Translations under genes and position numbers: made by a program
Origin: Pelargonium cotyledonis
Lineage: Eukaryota; Streptophyta; Magnoliopsida; Geraniales; Geraniaceae
Assembly (NCBI GenBank): GCA_036897625.1
Contig: JAYMTA010000002.1
Location: 170,001-234,000, forward strand
Length of the DNA: 64,000 nucleotides
Direction: 5' to 3'
Notes under the pieces: model-generated
Databases searched by the model: none
Told to the model about the DNA's origin: nothing
What the model saw: the letters and a program-made list of their open reading frames with translations, nothing else
Shown here: one piece after another, positions 8,449-18,800 of the stretch
Numbering within the stretch: the first letter of the stretch is position 1
Layout of the letters: each line of letters opens with the position of its first letter

Positions 8449-8499
8449 TTAGGAATAAGTAAGAAACTGACTCTAAGGATATATATTATCTATTCCTAA
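8449..8499. repeat. TTAGG...CCTAA element, 51 bp
   Basis: The 5' part (TTAGGAATAAG...AAACTGACT) resembles that of the member at 8323. The 3' part carries TATATATTATC and no clear arm before TTCCTAA. Confidence 0.5.
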
Positions 8500-8690
8500 T
8501 TGAACTAAGACTCCTTCTTTGCTAGCAACTCTGTCCTTCATAGCTGCACAGTCAGTCAATTGCTCGCTTTCAACTTCCATCTATCACTTTCCTTCAACTG
8601 CATTCACCGTCGACTGCTAGGTAAACTGAGGAAGACTGAATACACTATCTATCGACTGTACCTATAGCTTTCCCTTCAATACAGGCTAGA

Positions 8691-8733
8691 TGAGTTAATA
8701 AACTTCCTACGGTTGAACAATATTATTGCCTAA
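8691..8733. repeat. Partial hairpin element
   Basis: CTTCCTACGGTTG resembles the linker of the member at 7532. It is followed by CAATA T TATTG and CCTAA. The 5' TTAGG is not recognisable. Confidence 0.5.
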
Positions 8734-8739
8734 TTGAAG

Positions 8740-9650
8740 AAGAACTCAAACCTAGGTACACAGTCTCTTCCTAGCTTGCATTCGGGAAGGGAACACAATG
8801 GAAGAGTAGAGTATCCTGCTTTCGGATTGAATCTCAGTCTCTGGCCTTGCTTTCTCCAGCTCTTACAGTCAATCAGGTCAAGAATTCCAGGGTTTCAGAG
8901 TCAAAGTCCCACTTAACGTTTTAGCTTTAGGAAGGTGATTAAAATGAAGTAAACAAATTAACACAAGGAGCCGACTCTTGCTCTCTTTATCTAATAGGAA
9001 GAAATGCAATCTTAAAAGCTAAGAATAGGTTTTCCTGCTTAGAGTAAAGGTAGAGTTCTCGGTTAAGTAAGTAATAAGTAATGTTGGTTTTTACTGAACA
9101 AGGTAGAATGAAACTGAGCGTAACTAAGTCAGGACGGATGTCCCTTAGAATCTTTTTGAGAAGCTATTACAGGTAATACAAATACAAGGGCGCACATTCA
9201 AGTTTTCTTGTTTTTGCTATATAGCGGACAGAAAAAAATGTTGAATTGATAGCCCCTCCTTAGCTAAAAAGGTGTTCTTTTCTCGTAGGTGAAAATTGAA
9301 CACACAAAATCCAGCATTTCCCTACGCAAGGAGTCAATTTCCAACCTCTTTTATGAGAAAAAGTACGTTTTCTATAGCTGCAAAATCTCATGAATGACTT
9401 TTCCCTAAGGGAAAAAGATGAAACTTTCTATTTTGCATAGCTGTCAAATCAATGCATTTTGTACATTCCAAGACAAGCTTCCCTACTTTCACTGGATACT
9501 ATAAAACAAGCAGAACATCAAGAAAGACAGACTTTCGCTTTCACTTTACTCCATTTGAGAAGAAAGCTACAAACTAAACTTTCACTTGAGTTCAGAACTA
9601 AGAAACAATACAAAGAAAAAAGAAGTACTGAATCCATCTTACAAAGAAAG
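8740..9650. other. Spacer
   Basis: No gene is visible. GTAGGTGAAAATTGAACA near 9286 repeats a stretch near 5264. The open frames at 8734-8916 and 9459-9689 have no recognisable domain and show no sign of coding beyond being open. Confidence 0.45.
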
Positions 9651-9657
9651 AAGAAGC

Positions 9658-9727
9658 GGGAGCGATCGGATTTGAACCGATTGATTTGACTAGAGGACCT
9701 ATAAACTGCCTACCTAAAGCCGCTCCC
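9658..9727 (-). pseudogene. tRNA-like relic, perfect acceptor and T stems
   Basis: Read on the minus strand, the ends GGGAGCG and CGCTCCC pair over seven bases. The T arm is ATCGG TTCAAAT CCGAT with five perfect pairs. Between them only 46 bases remain and I find no five-pair anticodon stem, so the isotype cannot be read. The T arm resembles plant tRNA-Thr(GGU), but that is a weak guide. It is probably a tRNA gene that lost part of its middle. It could instead serve as a tRNA-like processing signal (t-element). Confidence 0.55.
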
Positions 9728-9887
9728 TTTCATTTTCTCGCCCAAACTCTTCGATTCAAGCGAAGGGAATAAAGCGTAGGACTTCACCTAAATAGGATAA
9801 TCCTCGCACTAAAGACCCACTAAAAAGTCGACTCTGAAATCCAGCTAGAAAACTAAAGAGTAGATCACGCTCTGCACTCCTTTCCTC

Positions 9888-9957
9888 GGAAGAAATGGCA
9901 TTTGAACTTTTACCTGCGGATTCCACTCTCCGGTGCTTTACCACTCGAAATAAAGTA
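9888..9957 (-). pseudogene. tRNA-like relic
   Basis: On the minus strand a D-arm-like GAGTGGTAAAGC is followed by CGGAG AGTGGAA TCCG (an anticodon-arm-like hairpin) and a T-loop-like AGTTCAAATG. The anticodon could be GGA (Ser) or UGG (Pro). Acceptor ends do not pair. Confidence 0.35.
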
Positions 9958-10104
9958 AGAAAATAAGAATAGGAATCAAACCTGAAATAGAAAAATAGTA
10001 AAAGGGAATTGGAAAGAGCAAGCTAAAGTTTCCCTCAATCAGAACTTTCTCAGTCTCATTCTGTTGATAGCTATCCAGTGTACTTGACTAGATTATGCAT
10101 CTTC

Positions 10105-10175
10105 TAAGAGTCTAATTACGAGCAGACTTTAACCAATGACTTGAGATTCCAACAACCAGTGATCTACCAACTGAA
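10105..10175 (-). pseudogene. tRNA-like relic, relative of 14460-14527
   Basis: On the minus strand TTCAGTTGGTAGATC is a good D arm. It is followed by CACTGGTTGTTGGAATCTC and the T-arm-like GTCATTGGTTAAAGTC. The run from CACTGG to AAGTC aligns base for base with the relic at 14460-14527 at most positions, so both descend from one tRNA gene. The isotype is unclear and the acceptor stem is lost. Confidence 0.42.
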
Positions 10176-10234
10176 TAGAAATGCTTGACTATACTCCAAA
10201 GAACATACCTGCTCACTTTACGTATTACTACATT

Positions 10235-10425
10235 GGAAAGGATGAGCTCAATCTATTTGTATCTAAGTCATTCAAAATACCAACTCCGACCTTATTCCAT
10301 ACTTCTTCCTCAATTGTCGACCTTCCCTTGAGAGCTTGACTTCTCTTCTGAGCTTTCTTAGTCTTAGCAGCTAGACCTGTACTCTTTATTTGACCTTTCT
10401 TTGGATTGTCTTTGTTCCTATATGA
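10235..10425 (-). pseudogene. Lysine-rich coding-like island
   Basis: One minus-strand frame is open for about 60 codons and reads, in part, KSTGLAAKTKKAQKRSQ and then EEEVWNKVGVGILN. AAG and AGT codons recur in phase, giving a three-base rhythm. The same vocabulary, in one frame and with stops, appears at 10440-10500, 11480-11560, 12150-12330, 14960-15185, 45488-45640 and 54600-54760. I do not recognise the protein. It may be a broken gene or a repeat that merely looks coding. Confidence 0.35.
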
Positions 10426-10429
10426 TGGG

Positions 10430-11400
10430 ATACCTCAAAGCTAGATTCTTAGTCTGGATCTTACTCATAGCTTTCTTACTCATAACTAGACCTCTTCTCT
10501 TTCTCAACTGCTATTACTTTAAGATAAGACTCGAAAAACTCCCCCTTGCTCCTAATAAAAAGACCTTAGAACTCAACATTCTTTTTAAACTAACCTAACA
10601 ACAGAGAATTCCTTCCATAGAGACTTAGAGGGAAAAAATCCTCTCTTTCTTACTTACGAGTGCCCCCTTTAGACTTATATACCTGCTAAAACCCTAGAGG
10701 ACTAAAAGGAGACTGCTGGCTTTCGTGTAAAACTCCCGTCTAGTTAAACGAAATATCTAGGGAGAACTACCCGACTAAGAAGAGAAGAACCTCACTATTT
10801 CTTTGTGTAAATACCTGTAACTTGTTTCTTATAACCTGGACTCAGTTCCTATTGGAAACACTTTTCCTTAATTGAATTCTCGAGCAGTTTTACTAGACTT
10901 ACTTAACTTGTAAGATTCCTTTCTAACTTTATAGAGTAACCTCTCTGAGGAAAATACCAGATGAAGCGACTCCTGTAAATCTCTGTAAAAGCCAAGGATT
11001 ATATGATAGAAACCTATTTTGCCTGGGACACCCATAAACAAAAGTATAGAACTTAACCTACTTCTTAACTTTCTTACCCATACTATTACTATATCTGCTT
11101 CTTCTTAACTTTCTTACTTGCTTTCATACCAAGCTTTATCCTAAGAGCTAGACTTGCATTCTTCTAAACTTACTCTTATTCAGAATACCCCGAAAAAGTA
11201 CTACCATTATTACTTTCTAATTAGAAACCCTTACATTTTTAGTAAATACTTTCAAATAAAGGATAATCAGCTAACTAGACTTCTTAGACGGTCCTTTACT
11301 GAGATACTTCCTTGTTTAGGAAAGTTACAAATTGAGAACACTGACTCACTCTTCAATTACCAAATTCTCAATCAATCCAAGCTGAAGCTTGCCTAACTCT
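10430..11400. other. Pyrimidine-rich spacer with weak lysine-rich repeats
   Basis: Near 10435-10500 the minus strand reads GLVMSKKAMSKIQTKNLALR, related to the island just before it. Beyond that I see only AT-rich spacer rich in CTTCTTAACTTTCTTAC words around 11060-11120. The open frames at 10401-10598 and 11154-11396 run against or beside this family and are not supported. Confidence 0.4.
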
Positions 11401-11816
11401 TCCCTCCTCCTCAGTTCCTTCAGCCAAGATAAACCTTGCCTCTTAGTCATACCTTCAGAGCCAATCTAAAGCTAACCTACTCTTCATACCAGTCTTAGTC
11501 TTTGTCTGGATCTTACTCTAGATCTCTATCCTATGAACTAGACTCCTCACCCAGATAGATCTTCCCTTTCGCTTCCCTTGAAGTACTGTAATTCCCACTT
11601 GAATTGCTAAGTTTAAGGAAAGAGAAAGAAAATCCCTAAGCTAATAAGTACAATAGCAACTCTTACTGAAACTCCTAAGTCACTTAGCACTACACCCTTT
11701 TGACTAAGAACTCAATCAGGTTACCTTTCTTAGTCTTCTTACGTGTTCAATCTTCCAAGCAAGTCCGACTCTGTCGCCTTCAGACAAGCCCCTCCTCTTC
11801 AGTTCCTTTAGAGCCA
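11401..11816 (+). repeat. CTTCACTTTGTTCAG repeat, three diverged copies
   Basis: Copies lie near 11407-11426 (CCTCAGTTCCTTCAGCCA), 11440-11462 (CTCTTAGTCATACCTTCAGA) and 11791-11816 (CCTCTTCAGTTCCTTTAGAG). The CAGTTCCTT variant replaces CACTTTGTT here. It recurs in reverse at 13750-14170. Confidence 0.55.
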
Positions 11817-12149
11817 ATCCTAAGCTCACTTTTAACAAAATGAGTACTTTCTTACATTCCGACTTTGTCGCCTTAAACTCCCAAATTCTAATGAAACACT
11901 TTGACTCAGTCCCGAATTACTATCTTTCCTAGATTTTTGATAAGTTAGGAGTACCAGTTCCTGAATTTACCGTATATCTCTTTCTCAGGAAGATCCGTTA
12001 AGTTTGGAATTCCTGTACTTAAACACTGAAAACCCAGATTTAAGGAATGAAAGCTACTATAACTACTATCTAAGACTACCAATTCCTATATGCCTATAAC
12101 TAGAATACCTATTAACTAATAAAGACTATCGAGAGTATGACAATAACTC

Positions 12150-12750
12150 CTAACAATAAGTAAGACTATAACAACTAATATAGGTAAGATAAGTACAGCT
12201 AAGAAGACTCCCAAGAAAGTTCTAGTTTAGAGTAAGGGTAAGAAAGAAAGTAAGAAGACTCATAAGAGGGTAGAGATACAGAGTAAGATACTGATACAGA
12301 GTGTAGCTAAGAGGTTAGGTCTAGGTCTTTAAGAATAAACAAGGTATGAAAGCAAGTAATCAGCTGTTGGTGTCACAGTGTAAGGTTAACTATTTATAGT
12401 AATAACTACAAAGAAGAGTAATTACTAGGTACAGTAAATACAGGGAACCCTAAGACAGTTAGAACCCTTAAGAGTCTAGCAGCTAGGCAAGTGTAAGCTT
12501 GGCTCTTAAGACTCATAGGAAAGATTAAGGAAAGAAGCAAGTAAAACAATTAAGTATAATTAATGTCAAAGTTAGGAATATGAAAGCTACGGGTATCATC
12601 ATGAAGAGTATAGCTCCTGAGAAAAAAGGTTAAGCTATGAAGACTGAGGAGATAGGTATAGAGAGTCAGAGTTTAGTTACAAGGACTCAAGTAGGTATTA
12701 AGACTGAGAAAGCGGGGGCTACAAAGGAGTGTAACTAGAGTTTTTCCTAT
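12150..12750 (+). pseudogene. Purine-rich, lysine-rich coding-like island
   Basis: One plus-strand reading from about 12200 gives STAKKTPKKVLV, then SKILIQSVAKRLGLGL. A second stretch from 12560 gives NVKVRNMKATGIIMKS. Both resemble the minus-strand island at 14960-15185, which reads KIPIQSLARK, then GLGLAVKKGRAHGN and NIKATSITKIESK. Several in-frame stops are present, so no intact protein remains. A shared order of IQS, then GLGL, then NxKAT suggests a real ancestral sequence, but I cannot name it. Confidence 0.42.
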
Positions 12751-12765
12751 TTATACAAGCAAGTC

Positions 12766-12792
12766 TTACTCTTCACTTTGTTCAGGGCTATT
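12766..12792 (+). repeat. CTTCACTTTGTTCAG repeat
   Basis: CTTACTCTTCACTTTGTTCA is followed by GGGCTATT, which is close to the copy at 1193-1220. Confidence 0.65.
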
Positions 12793-12934
12793 ACTGGTTT
12801 CCTAGTCAAAGGAAAGGACTCGTACTCCTCCCGGTTTACAATTCCAGATAGTACAAGGAAGAAGAGAACTAAAAAGTAAGATGTTTGCGATAAAGACTAA
12901 AGAACAAGTAACAGATAAGATAGAACAAACGGAA

Positions 12935-12998
12935 CCAAAAGCGCTAGATAAAGCGGCTGGAACCTCGATTGGAAAACCAAGTTTCTTATGCGCTGGAA
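12935..12998 (+). pseudogene. tRNA-like relic, possibly Ser
   Basis: A D-arm-like CTAGATAAAGCGG is followed by TCGATTGGAAAACCAAGTTTC. The second part resembles the anticodon arm and start of the variable arm of plant mitochondrial tRNA-Ser, with GGA in the anticodon position. The T arm is not recognisable. Confidence 0.3.
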
Positions 12999-13349
12999 AG
13001 AAGTGAAGAGAGAGAGAACAAAGGACAAGTCAAACAAAAAGAAGGAATGAACAAAGGTTAAGGATTCACACAGAAAGAAAGACTAGATTTGAGTACTGAA
13101 AAAGGCTTAGAAAGGCAGGGACCTCACTTGGCGGTCGGATACAGGGAAGCTTGTCTTGTTACACATTCATTATCTTGAATCAAACAGATGGCTGGCTAGA
13201 CCAACTGCATGGTTTGAGCTTACTTGACTAAGAATGGGAAACAAACACAAGGTGATTCTTGTCACACACTTATAAAGACAGAAAGAACATGAACAAGGGA
13301 ACAGAAAGAGAAACCAGAGAACAAGCGAATCAAGGCAAGTTGCAAGCTT

Positions 13350-13371
13350 GTCTGAACAAAGTGAAGAGGAA
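13350..13371 (-). repeat. CTTCACTTTGTTCAG repeat, reverse
   Basis: The plus strand reads CTGAACAAAGTGAAGAGG, the exact reverse complement of the family core. Confidence 0.7.
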
Positions 13372-13680
13372 CGCAATAAACACTAGATTGAATAACCTTG
13401 GCTAGAGTAAAGAGATGATGCTCCGGTAAGTAGCCACTCCTTTCATAAAGGTACAGATGGGGGTTCTCTTATTAGAATGGGAACTCATTTCTATACACTC
13501 ACGGGACTCACAAGGACTAGACAAAGAGTGGCGAATTCCTTGTCTAGAGCTATGTCGGGTGGAATGGGAATCATCCTACTACCAGCTATAAGAAGTGGCT
13601 AGTTTCTTAGATTGAAAAGCATATGACTTGAAAGAACGGGACTTTCAACTTTACTCACTTTCAGGCAAGGAGCAAAAGAA

Positions 13681-13835
13681 GAGGAATTTATGGCTCTGAA
13701 CAAAGTGAAGAGGCAAGTTATCTTGACCGAATAAAATGAGGAGGATTGTTATAGCTTTGAAGGAACTGAAAAGGAGTCTATAGCTCCGAATAAAGTGAGG
13801 GGGAGGAGTGGAGGTTGGGAAGGAACTGAGAAGGA
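13681..13835 (-). repeat. CTTCACTTTGTTCAG repeat, reverse cluster
   Basis: At least four copies follow each other at about 40-50 bp spacing: GGCTCTGAACAAAGTGAAGA (13692), GACCGAATAAAATGAGGAGG (13725), AGCTTTGAAGGAACTGAAAA (13753) and AGCTCCGAATAAAGTGAGGG (13782). A fifth, GAAGGAACTGAGAAGGAG, follows near 13819. The AAAGTGA and GGAACTGA variants alternate, which suggests a two-part unit. Confidence 0.65.
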
Positions 13836-14139
13836 GTGAGCTTGCGTTTGAGAGATGCTTGCTTGGTTAGTTTCAAGGAATTTGCTTTCAATTTCAATAC
13901 TAAGACTGAGTCCGGTGGCTAGGCAGATTCAGCCCTTTCTCTACATTTACTTACATATGCCAAGTTAAATAGATAGAACAAACTTGCAGATAATCAGTAC
14001 TTCCAGTCATCTCGAATAGGACTTGAGGAAGAAAGTGAGAGCTCCGAAGGAACCGAATTTGAGCTTACTGTAGAGAAGAGGAAGACAAACACCCAGATCT
14101 TAGGCTATCAACCTGGGCAGCAAGCTAGATTAGCAAGAA

Positions 14140-14200
14140 AGGGAGAGCTCTTAAGGAACTGAAAAGGAGGCTTTAGATTGGCTCGAACGAAGTGAAGAGG
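14140..14200 (-). repeat. CTTCACTTTGTTCAG repeat, reverse
   Basis: GAGCTCTTAAGGAACTGAAA lies near 14144 and GGCTCGAACGAAGTGAAGAG near 14178. Again the GGAACTGA form is paired with the GAAGTGAAG form. Confidence 0.55.
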
Positions 14201-14459
14201 AGGGGGAGAGTCAGACTGACCTTGAAGTTGTGTATGAGCGCATCTTCTCCTTGAGTTGGCTAGTCTCAAAAGAGTCAATTAGCTAGAAAGGCTTTCTATT
14301 TCTTAACAATTGTTGGTATAGGAAAGGAATGAACGAAAAATTGATATGTGCTACTTTAGAATGGGAACAAAGAGAATAGGATATTAGAACTCCAGACAAG
14401 AAAAGCTTCTCCTGAAAGTCTAGGGCGGGCTCTATTGGAATTTCCCACGCCTTACTCAC

Positions 14460-14527
14460 TCCACTTGAATTGAACCCATGACTTGAGATTAAACTAACCA
14501 GTGTTCTAACCACTTCAAACAAGAAAT
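14460..14527 (-). pseudogene. tRNA-like relic
   Basis: On the minus strand GAAGTGGTTAGAACAC is a D-arm-like segment. ACTGGTTAGTTTAATCTC lies where an anticodon arm should be. CATGGGTTCAATTC forms a T-loop-like end. It is related to the relic at 10105-10175. The acceptor ends do not pair. Confidence 0.42.
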
Positions 14528-14959
14528 AGAAAACAAAAACAATCTCTAAGACCAGAATCAATCACATATAGTTAAGAAGAAAGTAAGAAATCTGTCAATA
14601 AACTAGCTAATCAATGAGAGAATCTGTTAGATATTTCACTGATTAATGTATCTTCTTCATATAAGTGATTAAAAAGAAATGCTTCTACTGATCTAGGAAA
14701 TGAAGAGTAAGAAAGAAAACAGACACTCAATTGCATTAACCCCCTCCTCTCTACCTCACTGCGTTTGCCTTACCTCCAAACGCAAGCATTTGCCTTTAAA
14801 ACGGGCATAGAAATGGTTTGAGATACCAAACTCTTCTTAAAGCCCAAACCCAAAGCAATCAACAACCAGGACTAAGAGAAAAACACAGAACACTGCCTAG
14901 CAAACCCCGACCCTACTGATGAGAACTAAAGGCACAAGTCACTTTACCTTTCTTAACAC

Positions 14960-15185
14960 AGCTAGGCTTGTACTTGTATTCTGTGGCTCTATCTTACTCT
15001 CTATCTTGGTAATACTTGTAGCTTTAATGTTACTGAGATTCCCATGGGCTCTACCCTTCTTAACAGCTAGACCTAGACCCGACTAAGTCTTTCTAGCTAG
15101 ACTCTGTATCGGTATTTTACCCTTCTTAGCAGTACTCTTAATCTGTACCTTACTCCTAGTCTTCATAGCCTTGCCCTTACCTCAC
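14960..15185 (-). pseudogene. Lysine-rich coding-like island
   Basis: The minus strand reads KGKAMKTRSKVQIKSTAKKG, then KIPIQSLARK, then after one stop GLGLAVKKGRAHGN and NIKATSITKIESK. This is the longest clear copy of the family and parallels the plus-strand island at 12150-12750. A frame open for 70 codons apart from one stop is unusual in this AT-rich DNA. The protein is not recognised. Confidence 0.42.
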
Positions 15186-15541
15186 TTTGGATCAAAATTC
15201 TTTATTCCCTTGACCCAACAAGAAAACCCTTTCTTTTTAGATCCAAGCTTGCACTTGCCCGGTTAACCGGAAACTTAGTAGGCCAAGAACCAAAGGAAAA
15301 CAAGCTCTCCTTTTCGCTATATATCTTATTCTACCCTATTCTCTTCGTTGGAAACTAATTACTTTCAGGAATACAAATAATGGAAAACAAGCAGCAACAA
15401 GAATGGTATACCTTGTAAAAGCACACTCTGCTTAAGCTACTTATTCTTAACTTTATTATACAACGCTCTTTTAGTTGTACTTTTACTCAGAGCTAGGAGA
15501 ATACGTATCTGGATAGGCCCCTTCCTACTTAGATACTCCCA

Positions 15542-15632
15542 TCCAAGATAAATCCCAACTCTTCACTTTTGACAAAGTAAGTTACTTTTCGCATTCCTCT
15601 TCAGTTCCTTCAGAGCTCTTACGAACCTCAAT
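15542..15632 (+). repeat. CTTCACTTTGTTCAG repeat, two copies
   Basis: CAACTCTTCACTTTTGACAA lies near 15556 and CCTCTTCAGTTCCTTCAGAG near 15597. The CACTTT form precedes the CAGTTCC form, as at 1161-1220. Confidence 0.6.
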
Positions 15633-15685
15633 CAGAACTTTTTCACTCTCATTCTACAGATAGCTAGCCAGTGTACTTGACTTAA

Positions 15686-15756
15686 GACGAAAAGAGACTT
15701 GAACCTTCTGCTGTTTGGTTAAATGACTTGCGCTCTACCAACTGAGTTATACATCC
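15686..15756 (-). pseudogene. tRNA-Lys(UUU)-like relic
   Basis: The minus strand starts GGATGTATAACTCAGTTGG and continues TAGAGC, differing from the plant mitochondrial tRNA-Lys 5' half at only about two of 25 positions. The anticodon region CATTTAAC keeps TTT. AGGTTCAAGTC keeps the T loop. The acceptor 3' end and the T stem no longer pair (GTCTCTTTTCGTC), so the gene is broken. It is one of three Lys-like copies here. Confidence 0.62.
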
Positions 15757-15899
15757 TGAGATAAAGGGTTCTCTTTCAGTAGCATTCCTTGAAAGTCTTC
15801 TATACTATAAAGTAGGATTTTGTACAGTCTTGTAATGAAAGCTAAATCTATTCTTTATCTAAGTGATTTCCAAGATAAACCTAAACTCCTCAACACCTT

Positions 15900-18800
15900 T
15901 TTACTCAAGGTAAAGCATCCCTTTCTTCTTGACTGACTTCTTATTCATAACTCGTTTCTTGATACCTATAACTAACCTCACTTCTTACTTTTGAGTATAA
16001 ATAGAAAGTATAACAGTTCAACCAGAAATAACGGATAATGGTTAAATTTTCTATAAAGTTGTAACTTTTTCATTACATGACATCCTTTTTCTGCCTCACC
16101 CCAAAACCCCATCCCTCGTGTAGACTAGTAAGTGATTCAAGTTTCCTATTTATTGAAAACGGAGTCAATTCAATTACGAGTAATTAATGTAAATTTGGAA
16201 AGAACGGACTACTTAAAAGAACCTCTCTCATCTACAATATCGAATCCTAAAAGTGTACAAGTTACTCTTTTACTTTTTGTTTTTAGTAGGCGCTTTACGC
16301 GAAATGTCTAAGAGCTTTTAAGTTTTTGAATTGTCAAGTTCAAACCATGTGAAGGTGTTATGTTAGTTATTAAAGCGGTGTAAGTGTATCCTGGATTTTT
16401 ATTAATTCGATTTCAAAGAAAGGTTTATAAGGAAGGAAGCTTTACAGTACCTTTAAAGTAGTAGTTAACTATGTTAATTGAGGGCTATTGCTTAGTGAGT
16501 GAGAAATTCTTAATTAGAGTCTCTTGCTTCTGGCTAGAGAAGATCCAAAACCCAATAGAAAACGCCTACTAAAAAGAATTTTTTTATATAAGAGCTTTTT
16601 TTCTCTTCTAATAGCTTATCGAAGGATTAGTCTCAACGCTATTTAGAGTTTTTGGGCGTTATACCAGGAACTAAACTTAATGCAAAAAATATGAATACAA
16701 AAAAACGAATTCTATAAAGAAAGTTGATAAGCCTTATACCGAGGATGGAATTAGAAGAAAAACAGGATAAAAACACAGCTGTATTGAGGTACCTAATAAA
16801 TCCGACACACCGAGAAATGAATTGTAACTGGAACTTATAAGAATTCCTTTAATAACCAATCCCGAGGCTTCTTTTTATAATAAATTCAACTCACCTTATA
16901 TTGGAATTGGAAGTTCAATATTTAGTAAAAAATTTGCATTAATCAAGTCTTACTATGAAACGCGGAGTGTTTAAGAAGAGAGCTCCCCTTGTTTTAACAA
17001 TCCTCTCTATAATGAAAAAGATAAAGCTCAGTACGAACGAACGGGTCTCATTATATAAATTTTTTAGTTCAAGTGGAGATCCCTAATATATTATAGTCTA
17101 TTATAAATTATACAAAACACAATTAATTAAATAAGTAAGAATCCCTCTGCTTCAAAAAGAATAAGATAAACCGAATAAACTAACGAATTTCAGTTTACTT
17201 TTCAAGGATTTGTTGTAGGATAGCGTAGCCGATGCTTTGGAAAAAGAAAAAAGTAATTAAATTATGCAATTGGTTGTTGTTTACGCTTTTTTGGTTTAGT
17301 ATTAATCATAGAGGGTTCCTTCTTTATATTGTTTCACCCCAAAATTCTTCTTAATCTAAGCAGTTAGAGAAAAATGATTTTAGGTCAGTTTCAAGAGTTA
17401 CCTAGAATACATAAACATAACAAAAACTTGAACTAAGTACAAAGTCGAATACCTTTTTGTCGAAAAGAATCCTTCAGAACTGAGAGAGTCTCTTAGTTTA
17501 AAAAACGCTTAGGTAGTCGGTAGTAGGCTCCTTAAACTTTTGTTTAAACTCGAATTCACAACGAAACTCTCGAATACTCAAGTAATTTTAAAGAAGTTCA
17601 TTTATACTGGAATCTGTACAATCCAGATAGAAGGAAGGCTTGCTTGTTTACATTTTGACTTTTCTTTTGGAGACTCAGAATATACTCGTACTTAGAGTCC
17701 CCGGTTTTGACTTTAAGAAAGATCCGCATTTCTTCTTAAATCTATTCTGACCTCTAAACCTCTTGTGTATTAGGGACAGCCTTTTTTAGAGATTAGAGAA
17801 TAAAGTAAGAACAGGGAATGGCAGGCATCTAACTTCAAGAGAGACGTTAGAAGTATAAATATAGTTAATCCAGACCTAAGAGTAGGGTATCCCACGGGCT
17901 TCCTATATTGCATTCTATTTACTATTAAAGTGCCCAGACAACATCTTGTATCCTATTCCTATTTCTAAAAGCACCAAAACCTAGTACTTTCTTCCGTTTA
18001 TTGCCTTTAGTAAATTCCTTTCTCTTTATAATTTTCCTTAGGACGGAATACTTTTTAAGTGGCTTTGTACCTTTTGTACTGAACCCCTTTTATCTAGGGG
18101 ACCTGGTTACTTTTGTCGAATAAACTAAGCTTTTTGATTGAAGTAATTTACCTAGAATTGAGATCTAGACTTTTAGATGTAAGAACCAAAAGAAGTCTTG
18201 TAAAACGCAGGACTCCTTTATTTTTTTTATCTTGCCTTGTACCTTGTAATGTATAAATTGAGAAGGAAGACCCCCTTCTCTTTTTGGAATATGCAGTACC
18301 GACCAGAATTTCTTGATCTTTCCGGCTTAGGTTAATTAAGGATTTTGCGCTATATACAGAAATTAAATATTCAAATAAAAGGCATCATCCATGCATAGGG
18401 TGGTATGAGCTTGCGTACTCTAACTAAGTTATTCATTTAATATAAAAAACTCCTGAAAAGCCCTGTGCAGAAAACTTGACAGGTCGGCGCATTTCCTAAA
18501 CTTTACTTAACTTGCTTTGATACGAGAAATATATAATTTATAAATGAAAGAGTTAGGTCACCTTAGGTATTGTCCCAGTTTTAGAGAATTGATATGCTTT
18601 CATTTCCGTTCTTATTCTTTTACATTGAAGCTGTAACTGCAGCCTTCGATTGACTCGGTAAAGCCGAAAGGTAAGGGTTTTTCGAAGCAAAAACAAAAAA
18701 AAAAGGGGGAAGTCTCTAACGCCTCATTCCTAGGCAACCTAGTCCAGAAAGAAGGAGAGTGTATCATAATTCAGCAAAAGAGAGAGTCCCGAGATTCTTG

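Noticed and set aside
2466-8733. Classical MITE transposons
   Set aside because: The inverted ends are only five to eight bases, no constant target-site duplication is seen, and the elements are near 50 bp. A hairpin-element family is the better description.
14283-14561. 92-codon open frame, minus strand
   Set aside because: It covers the tRNA-like relic at 14460-14527 on the same strand and has no recognisable protein features.
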